From NCBI RefSeq assembly GCF_003933245.1, contig NZ_QUSX01000002.1, positions 496,001 through 560,000 on the forward strand: a DNA stretch of 64,000 nt. The letters are read 5' to 3'. This document shows positions 62,226 through 64,000 of this stretch, piece after piece; the first letter of the stretch is position 1; each line of letters starts with the position of its first letter. The notes under the pieces were generated by a model. That model made no database searches. It saw nothing but the letters and a program-made list of their open reading frames with translations, and was not told the DNA's origin. Made by a program: the position numbers and the translations under genes. This DNA comes from Maribacter algicola (GTDB taxonomy: Bacteria > Bacteroidota > Bacteroidia > Flavobacteriales > Flavobacteriaceae).

Positions 62226-62870
62226 ATGAAAAAACTATTCATCATCGGTCTGACACTTTGTACGTTAAGTGTTTTTGCTCAAAGTAACAAGGAGTCTATA
62301 TTGAGTAATGATTCCGATTATACCTACAGGGTGAGCTTTCCTGCCATCATACTAGGTAATATTGGTAAAGGAGGCGAAAGAACCAATACACAACATATTG
62401 AGCTTCATGTGAAGCGCGAATTGGATTCCAAAAACATCATCGGTGTAAAATTCGCTACTTGGAGATTGTTTCAGCCCATGGGCATACAGTGGTGGGATGG
62501 ACTATTGGATAAAATAGATTCCGAAAGTGAATTCTATCCCGGCTACCTACGTGAAACGGGTATTGGGATTTCATACCAACGCATGCTCTGGAAAGGATTG
62601 TTCGCTACGGTAGAAGTGCTACCGCAATACAAAACCTATCTAGACCTGAACAATGAAAAAATAGCCAACGGATTCAAGCTCTACACGTCTTACCATTTGG
62701 GTTATCATATTGCTTTCGGAAAAAAGAAGCGCCTTTTTATTGAGCCCCAGGTCCATTTTCAAAATTGGATGTTCGATACCAATACCCCGGACGCCTTTAA
62801 ACAATTGGACAATAAATGGAAATCCTATTTCCTGTTTGAACCGAATCTGTACGTTGGAATCAAATTTTAA
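62226..62870 (+). CDS. small outer-membrane beta-barrel-like protein
   Basis: A 214-residue protein with a signal peptide (ends LSVFAQ). The mature chain has alternating strands with aromatic girdles (YTYRVSFPAIILGN, IGVKFATWRLF, GISYQRMLW, FATVEVLPQY) and ends with a strand finishing in Phe (NLYVGIKF), the usual C-terminus of an outer-membrane barrel. No named family. It has the regulon box in its promoter and is followed after 92 nt by the S33 hydrolase gene. Confidence 0.7.
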   Translation: MKKLFIIGLTLCTLSVFAQSNKESILSNDSDYTYRVSFPAIILGNIGKGGERTNTQHIELHVKRELDSKNIIGVKFATWRLFQPMGIQWWDGLLDKIDSESEFYPGYLRETGIGISYQRMLWKGLFATVEVLPQYKTYLDLNNEKIANGFKLYTSYHLGYHIAFGKKKRLFIEPQVHFQNWMFDTNTPDAFKQLDNKWKSYFLFEPNLYVGIKF

Positions 62871-62962
62871 AGACAATCCCAAAGTGATACAGTCCTCTAT
62901 GGGGCATCAAGTAAGACTTTGGATTATAGTGACTTAACGAACATTTTTTTAGCTATAACATC

Positions 62963-63922
62963 ATGAAATATCTATTAGCAGTAATTTGTATTGCGCTATC
63001 CGCTACTTTATTCGCGAAGAGTCCTAGGCTGGATTCAACACGTGTGGATACCACCCAATTTGTGAAAATTGGGGGCAGTAAGCAATTCATCAGTATAAAA
63101 GGGAATAAAAGCAAGCCCCTTATGCTGTATTTACATGGTGGACCTGGAGCGGCGAGCTCATCCCACAGGGAACAAATCACCCATATTCTGGAAGAACATT
63201 TCTTGGTGGTCCATTGGGACCAAAGAGGGTCAGGAAAATCGACGCTCGGTAATTTAAAAGCGCCCACCCTTTCGATTATGATACAAGATGCCGAGGACAT
63301 CTTGGAATATCTATTGGAAACGTTTCAAAAAGACAAAATGATAGTGGTAGCCAATTCTTGGGGAACCGTTTTAGGGTTCCATTTGGCATCAAAATATCCA
63401 AATAAAATAACCTCATTGGTGGCCATTAGTCCCGTAATAGATAATCAAAAAAGTCAAAACGCGACCCAAGCCAAACTGATAAAACACTACAGGGCACGGA
63501 ACAATAAGGAGGCCATTGGGCAACTTAAAGCTGTACATATACCTTATGAAAATGTTGAGGATATGGCAGTTCAATTTAAATGGATCAGTGATTTCAAGGG
63601 AACTCCCATTCCAGAAAATGAATTTGGTCAATACATGAAATTCTTTAAAGAATGGGAGCCACAATGGATGCCCCTTTATAAAGAACTGTATAGCATTAAG
63701 GCATTAAAGCATCGAACCCTTTTTAAAATTCCCGTATATGTATTCATAGGGGAGGATGATCTGACCACCGGTTTTGAACTCACCCAAAAATTTTATAAAA
63801 AACTAGAAGCACCCAAAAAGCAACTTTTTCGGCTGAAAAATGTGGGTCATCAAATACCGATGTACAAATCGGTAGAAATGCAAAACTTGATATATAATGT
63901 TATGGCGAAGGCCAACAAGTAA
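62963..63922 (+). CDS. S33-family alpha/beta hydrolase, proline iminopeptidase-like
   Basis: A 319-residue protein with a short signal-like N-terminus (MKYLLAVICIALSATLFA). YLHGGPGAASSSH is the oxyanion region of the S33 group, WDQRGSGKST follows, and the nucleophile is Ser132 in VVANSWGTVLG (normally GxSxG). Candidate Asp and His lie in FIGEDDLTTG and KNVGHQIPM. Proline iminopeptidases, haloalkane dehalogenases and esterases share this layout. It lies 92 nt after the outer-membrane gene and may be read from its promoter. Confidence 0.82.
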   Translation: MKYLLAVICIALSATLFAKSPRLDSTRVDTTQFVKIGGSKQFISIKGNKSKPLMLYLHGGPGAASSSHREQITHILEEHFLVVHWDQRGSGKSTLGNLKAPTLSIMIQDAEDILEYLLETFQKDKMIVVANSWGTVLGFHLASKYPNKITSLVAISPVIDNQKSQNATQAKLIKHYRARNNKEAIGQLKAVHIPYENVEDMAVQFKWISDFKGTPIPENEFGQYMKFFKEWEPQWMPLYKELYSIKALKHRTLFKIPVYVFIGEDDLTTGFELTQKFYKKLEAPKKQLFRLKNVGHQIPMYKSVEMQNLIYNVMAKANK

Positions 63923-63950
63923 TCAATCCAAAGTAAAAGGAATAGTTAGG

Positions 63951-64000
63951 TTTCAAATTATAATTCAAGACGATTTGCTTGAATAGGTACCCCAACTTTG
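63951..64000 (+). promoter_or_regulatory. regulon box C with -7 element, at the window end
   Basis: TTT at 63951, ATAATTCA at 63960-63967, ACGAT at 63970-63974 and CAACTTTG at 63993-64000. Same internal distances as boxes A and B. It should drive a gene just outside the window. Confidence 0.65.

Overview
The window looks like a chromosomal segment of a marine-type Flavobacteriaceae bacterium (Bacteroidota). Supporting signs are promoters of the Bacteroidota type (TTTG or TTG about 19 nt upstream of a TAnnTTTG-like -7 element), A-rich leaders without strong Shine-Dalgarno sites, many exported lipoproteins with a Cys lipobox, and families common in this group (DUF5916, DUF2490, DUF1080, Asp-box propellers, MORN proteins, DUF6642-like). 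No rRNA, tRNA, CRISPR array, insertion sequence or replication origin was seen.

Layout. 1-2500: an exported lipoprotein, then a tandem array of about 184-bp units on the minus strand. Each unit carries a hairpin and a 32-37 codon mini-gene, and the array ends in a bidirectional terminator. 2500-15900: housekeeping and stress genes (cold-shock-domain protein, EamA transporter, RluE-type pseudouridine synthase, superfamily 2 helicase, FAD amine oxidase, DUF5916 barrel, old yellow enzyme plus OsmC, NAD(P)-binding proteins, flavin reductase, sorbosone dehydrogenase-like lipoprotein, D-amino-acid transaminase). 16000-31970: exported hydrolases and envelope proteins (alpha/beta hydrolase, Asp-box propeller, Tat-type class V aminotransferase, an envelope operon ending in a MORN protein, DUF808, DUF1080, gamma-glutamyltransferase, methyltransferase, two cysteine-hydrolase-like proteins). 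32000-43600: GAF histidine kinase, L-serine dehydratase, TSUP transporter, M1 and M24 peptidases, and three minus-strand oxidoreductases.

43800-50700 is a visibly AT-rich island holding one tightly overlapping four-gene operon: a large protein with two GHKL ATPase modules and a histidine-kinase-like H-box, a partner with a receiver-like domain, a DNA cytosine-5 methyltransferase and an HNH endonuclease. It reads as a restriction-modification or defence system with two-component-like regulation. It is the best candidate for an unusual system, together with the mini-gene array.

50700-64000: a second Asp-box propeller, a DUF6642-like protein, an Arg/Asp-rich exported protein, a serine hydrolase, then a TolB-like/TPR/AraC fusion regulator followed by a cluster (serine hydrolase, exported protein, SDR, membrane protein, Vat-type acetyltransferase, outer-membrane protein, S33 hydrolase). 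Three promoters in or next to this cluster share the same upstream box at identical spacing from the -7 element, so the cluster looks like a local regulon of the adjacent regulator.
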